Source: Aphelenchoides besseyi (taxonomy: Eukaryota; Nematoda; Chromadorea; Rhabditida; Aphelenchoididae). Taken from it: 64,000 nt of DNA. A program made the position numbers and the translations under genes. Shown here piece after piece: positions 60,801 to 64,000 of the stretch (position 1 is its first letter; every line of letters begins with the position of its first letter). Under the pieces are notes generated by a model. The model was not told where the DNA came from, ran no database searches, and was given only the letters and a program-made list of their open reading frames with translations. The stretch is taken from the NCBI GenBank assembly GCA_024699855.1, contig JAMPIQ010000001.1, forward strand, positions 10,354,001-10,418,000. The letters are read 5' to 3'.

Positions 60801-62071
60801 CCTACGTTTACAAAACTCTCTGCCACTTTGTCCATGGATTGAAAAAGAAGTTTTTGACGTGCGCATTTACCGGTATTGCTGCTTTGTTGTTGTCCAATGG
60901 ACGAACGTGCCACAAAACATTTGGACTTGGAGTTCCACTTGACCGCGATTCGAACTCAACTTTGACTCCCAACAATCGCGGCGGTAAGATGTTGATGCAA
61001 GCAGATGTGATCATTTGGGATGAAGCACCAATGGCCCCTAGATATGCATTAGAAATCGCCGATCGAAAACTAAGAGAACTAATGAATAGCAACTTACCAT
61101 TCGGTGGAAAAATCTTCGTGCTCGGTGGAGACTTCCGACAGATTTTGCCAATTCTGAAGTACGGTACCATCGGCGAAACCATCAATTTGTCCATTTGCTC
61201 ATCAAATTTGTGGAATCAGTTTGAAAAATTGAAATTGACTACCAACATGCGCACCAAACCGAACGAAGTTGAATTTGCTGATTTCCTGAAACAAGTTGGA
61301 GAAGGAACACTGAATAACGAAAACGAACAGATAAACTTACCATCTCACTGTTTAGTTGGCCAGAACTTGGAACAAGAGATCTTCGGCAAGCTGATTGAAA
61401 ACAAACAGTTCAACGACATGGGGAACTCGGCGATTTTGGTATCCAAACACATTGGCGTCAACGAGTCAAACGAAAAAGTCCTGAATATGTTAGATGGCCA
61501 AAGCAAAACCTATCTTTCAATCGACACGGCCATTGATGCTGAAAACTGTGACGACAACACACTTCTTCTCCCTGAGTACTTGAACATGATCGAAGAAGGT
61601 TCGCTGCCACCACACAAACTAGTGCTCAAGAAGAACGCCGTCGTGATACTGATCCGCAATTTGTCACAAGAAGACGGTTTGTGCAACGGTACACGATTGT
61701 TGGTTTTGGCAATGAATGACCATTCAGTTGAGTGTCAGATTTTAACTGGACATCACGCTGGCGAACAACACATCATTCCGCGAATTAACAACACAATTGA
61801 CTACCGCGGAATGTTCCAATTGAACCGAAAACAGTTCCCATTGAAATTGGCGTTTGCGATGACCATCAACAAAAGTCAGGGCCAAACATTCGAACGTGTT
61901 GGATTGAATCTCGAACATGAAGTATTCGAACACGGCCAACTGTACGTTGCTTTGTCGCGAGCTCGATCATGGGACTCAGTCAAAGTTTTCGTTCCAACAA
62001 GCAATCGACAAACTCCAACAGTTTGTTTAGTTAAGAACATTGTGCATCGAGAAGTATTCAAACGATTATAA
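57873..62071 (+). pseudogene. Helitron copy B: Rep (HUH)-PIF1 helicase
   Basis: Same domain order as copy A, from VPVHQLSK and CGALHFEEERVGNKQT. Segments 57873-58375, about 58436-59500 and 59506-62071 are in different frames. Motifs: SIQGQICYEIDE, DLFITMTCD, FQKRGLPHIHCLV (HUH), VKYLYKYTYKGYD, Walker A GLGGTGKT (about 60780), VIIWDEAP, GGDFRQILP, NKSQGQTFERVGLN, LYVALSRARSW, ending VFKRL at TAA 62069-62071. The helicase half (59506-62071) is uninterrupted. Breaks are in or next to A runs at 58373-58378, 58432-58436, about 58460 and 59500-59505; undoing each restores alignment with copy A. Confidence 0.9.
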
Positions 62072-62153
62072 GAACAATTCGTATAACAACAACATTTCAT
62101 TAGCAAAAAACGCAAGAGTTCATGAACGAAAATGAATTTGTTTGAAAGAAAGT

Positions 62154-62173
62154 CCATGGCCTTCGGGCCATGG
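62154..62173. terminator. Perfect hairpin with UUCG tetraloop after Helitron B
   Basis: CCATGGCC-TTCG-GGCCATGG, 8-bp stem closed by C-G around UUCG, a very stable RNA loop type. It lies 83 bp past the helicase stop. Could be a transcript 3'-end structure or element terminus; no CTRR directly follows. The type label is provisional. Confidence 0.4.
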
Positions 62174-62277
62174 CAAGGACGCGATTTTTCCGCGTAAACG
62201 ACGGGATGCAGTGGACAACATCAAATAGTCGGTAAGCAATTCGATCTGATGCAATTTACTTTGTGATTTTTCAGGTC

Positions 62278-62731
62278 CAATTATTGCCGATCTGTCCACC
62301 CGTTATAGCACCAAAATTTCGATCTCGGTCACGTACGTTTTCGAGTTATCTTTGCGATCTGCACGTTTCGATTTCAGTTTCTCAATTCCTCAACGGGTGT
62401 TTGAAGGACCGAATTTTTGGATGGACAGCAGGAATGAAACGGTCAGTTTGTTGCTAAGCGATTTGTTTACAATCGTATTTCAGGTCTACATCTTCAACTA
62501 CATGCTTACACTCGTCCAATTCTGCTCCTCATCAATACACAACGATATCTCATGGTATTTGAATTGATGTTCAACATAACCAATGTGTTTTTGTTTCAGT
62601 CTGTCTTTTGACTTTATGCATCAATGGATCGACGGGAACATTCTTAACTGTTACCACGATCGTCAATGTTATTTGTCTACAGAAATTGCTGCTGCTGATC
62701 TACTCACAGTCATCTATTCATTGTCTACTTG
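62278..62731 (+). CDS. Uncharacterised multi-exon gene (5' end unresolved)
   Basis: Four exons join in phase: PIIADLSTRYSTKISISV, FSIPQRVFEGPNFWMDSRNE, VYIFNYMLTLVQFCSSSIHN and SFDFMHQWIDGNILNCYHDR, ending SLST at TGA about 62729-62731. Introns are 42-48 nt with GT-AG borders. The upstream exon with the start codon could not be fixed because a donor at about 62230 joins only to frames with stops. No family recognised. It sits between Helitron B and an OB-fold gene. Confidence 0.45.
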
Positions 62732-62891
62732 AGATTGAACGACCGAATTGTCCACTTTGATTTTAATATGAACAACCCTTCGAATGAAAATTTGTGTTCA
62801 AAATGTTGTTTGCATAACTCTCTCACTTTCTCTCTCACTCTCATTCAATTTGCATACGTATACTTTTGCATTTGTCAGCCAAATTGAAAAG

Positions 62892-62898
62892 TATAAAA
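62892..62898 (+). promoter_or_regulatory. TATA box of OB-fold gene 3
   Basis: TATAAAA 84 bp upstream of ATG 62982; spacing matches the box at 52961 for OB-fold gene 1. Confidence 0.5.
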
Positions 62899-62981
62899 GG
62901 AAAAGCTTTTGTTCAGTTCGGTTACAGTTCGTCTGTTTTGTCGTCTTTTGCTACAATTCAAGTAGAGCTCCTTCTCCTGTC

Positions 62982-63809
62982 ATGGCCGACCGTCCGCTCT
63001 TCAATGTCAATGCTCCGCCGTTTGTACCGCGCCAAATTGAGCGAGAAGACCAGGAAATCGAAGATCTGATTGAAGAGAATGAATCGATGAAACCGCAACC
63101 GCCGCCTTCACCACCTCCACAACCTCAACCACCTCAACCAGCGTTGACTTCAGCGGAAACACTCGATTTGCTGGACCCGGCCGATGGAGACGTAACAATG
63201 TGAGTTCAAAGTGAATCGAAGTTTGCTCATGTACTTTATTTTGCAGCTCGATCACGGTGCGAATCACGCAAGTAAACGCCGTGCGCAAAACAACCAATGG
63301 TATCGAAATCTGCACCGCGCTAGGCTCATGCGCCGATGGTCGAAACATGCAAATTACTGGCTGGCGAAACTTGGCGACTTGCGTCGGTCGTGAGCTCATG
63401 AACAATCACATCATGACGATCGACTTTCTGCGATGTTCGTCCATTGCCAAAGGGCTCAATAACGGTCAATTCGTTCACGAAGTTTGTCTGTCAGCGGCAA
63501 CGACAATTACGGACCATGGAGCGCAAGTTGAGGTTGAACAAGTTCCGTTGATAAATTTGGATCTCGTTGGTGTGACCATGGGCAAATTTAGTGAGTTCTC
63601 TACATCTTTATACGTTTCACACTACACTGTCTGTTTCAGAAACACGTGGATTCGTCTTGAATGTTCCACGAGCTCTCGGCCTGCGACACATCGGTTCGAT
63701 CGTTGAGAGCAACATCAAAGTCAATCTTTGCTTCAATGAACCTCCGCCAGTCATGTCTCCGCGTCAAGAAGTGCATGTTCAAGGACGTTTTGTTAATCAG
63801 ATGATCTAA
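62982..63809 (+). CDS. OB-fold-like protein 3 with Pro-rich N-terminus
   Basis: ATG 62982 (MADRPLFNVNAPPFVPRQIE). Exon 1 has an acidic patch and a Pro/Gln tract (PPSPPPQPQPPQPA). After a 46-nt intron, exon 2 carries SITVRITQVNAVRKTTNGIE, MQITGWRNLATCVGRELMNN and FVHEVCLSAATTITDHGAQV; exon 3 has TRGFVLNVPRALGLRHIGSI, ending FVNQMI at TAA 63807-63809. Strand pattern and a Trp-containing turn fit OB folds and loosely match the two upstream OB-like genes. After the TAA the same frame stays open for 31 codons with coding-like text (VEHIELGHEFLSENDGRLQN) before TGA at about 63905. AATAAAA at 63932 marks the transcript end. Confidence 0.55.
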
Positions 63810-64000
63810 GTCGAACACATCGAGTTGGGCCACGAATTTTTGTCCGAAAATGACGGACGTCTTCAGAACGTTCGCGCTCCCAACCGTCGTCGATCTCTTG
63901 ATTGAACATGTATGTAAATGTTTTTTGTTAAAATAAAATTGTTGTTGTTAAAAAGTTTCTATTGCGTTCTCTTCTTAGACTATCATAGTGTAAGCATTTG

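Larger units (their letters stand above)
56456..62071 (+). mobile_element. Helitron copy B (coding core; ends not located)
   Basis: Second protease-linker-Rep-helicase unit, direct orientation with copy A. It differs from copy A by many synonymous changes, so this is not a recent tandem duplication or assembly duplicate. No CTRR hairpin terminus was found downstream within the window. Confidence 0.7.

Noticed and set aside
47132..62071. The two Helitron copies as an assembly duplication
   Set aside because: They differ at many codons, mostly synonymously, and in indels, so they are distinct old copies.
1..64000. CRISPR arrays, tRNA or rRNA genes
   Set aside because: No spaced short direct repeats, cloverleaf B-box patterns or rRNA-like conserved blocks were noticed; absence is by eye only.

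Overview
The window looks like a nematode nuclear contig. Evidence: a slicer-dead Argonaute of the worm-specific (WAGO) type, a divergent nuclear hormone receptor, a MATH-BTB gene, compact GT-AG introns of about 35-50 nt, and densely packed genes on both strands. I cannot name the species; the proteins are diverged enough that only family-level calls are safe. All splice models were made by eye.

Layout. 1-34 kb is ordinary euchromatin: an ARID4/RBBP1-like 5' end (-), an Ig-EGF-TM growth-factor-like gene (-), a Cys-rich/mucin-like membrane protein (-), a WAGO Argonaute (+), an SH3-SH2-tyrosine kinase (-), a decayed papain-like protease (+) whose long intron holds an opposite-strand gene, a membrane/secreted glycoprotein (-), a KIF23/ZEN-4 kinesin (-), small secreted or membrane proteins, an MsrB-like protein without its catalytic Cys (+), a nuclear receptor (-) and an adhesion GPCR (+).

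From 34.4 to 45.8 kb a MATH-MATH-BTB gene is split by a 9,787-bp insertion (34795-44581). The insertion has about 157-bp terminal inverted repeats and a perfect 6-bp target-site duplication (GCTGCC), and removing it restores the host reading frame across the junction. No transposase was seen. Inside are intron-containing pieces of unrelated host genes: a sushi/TM gene, a topoisomerase II-like TOPRIM gene, an AP-2 transcription factor, and two separated halves of hormone-sensitive lipase. It looks like a Pack-type, gene-capturing, non-autonomous DNA transposon.

From 46.4 kb to the end are two related Helitron-like elements. Each encodes a Ulp1/C48-like protease region, a repeat-rich linker and a Rep (HUH)-PIF1 helicase. 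Small OB-fold/RPA-like genes lie between and after them, and one candidate Helitron 3' end (hairpin then CTAG-T) is present. Many breaks in these ORFs, and two in the Argonaute, are single-base length changes in A or T runs, so consensus errors are a serious alternative to gene decay.
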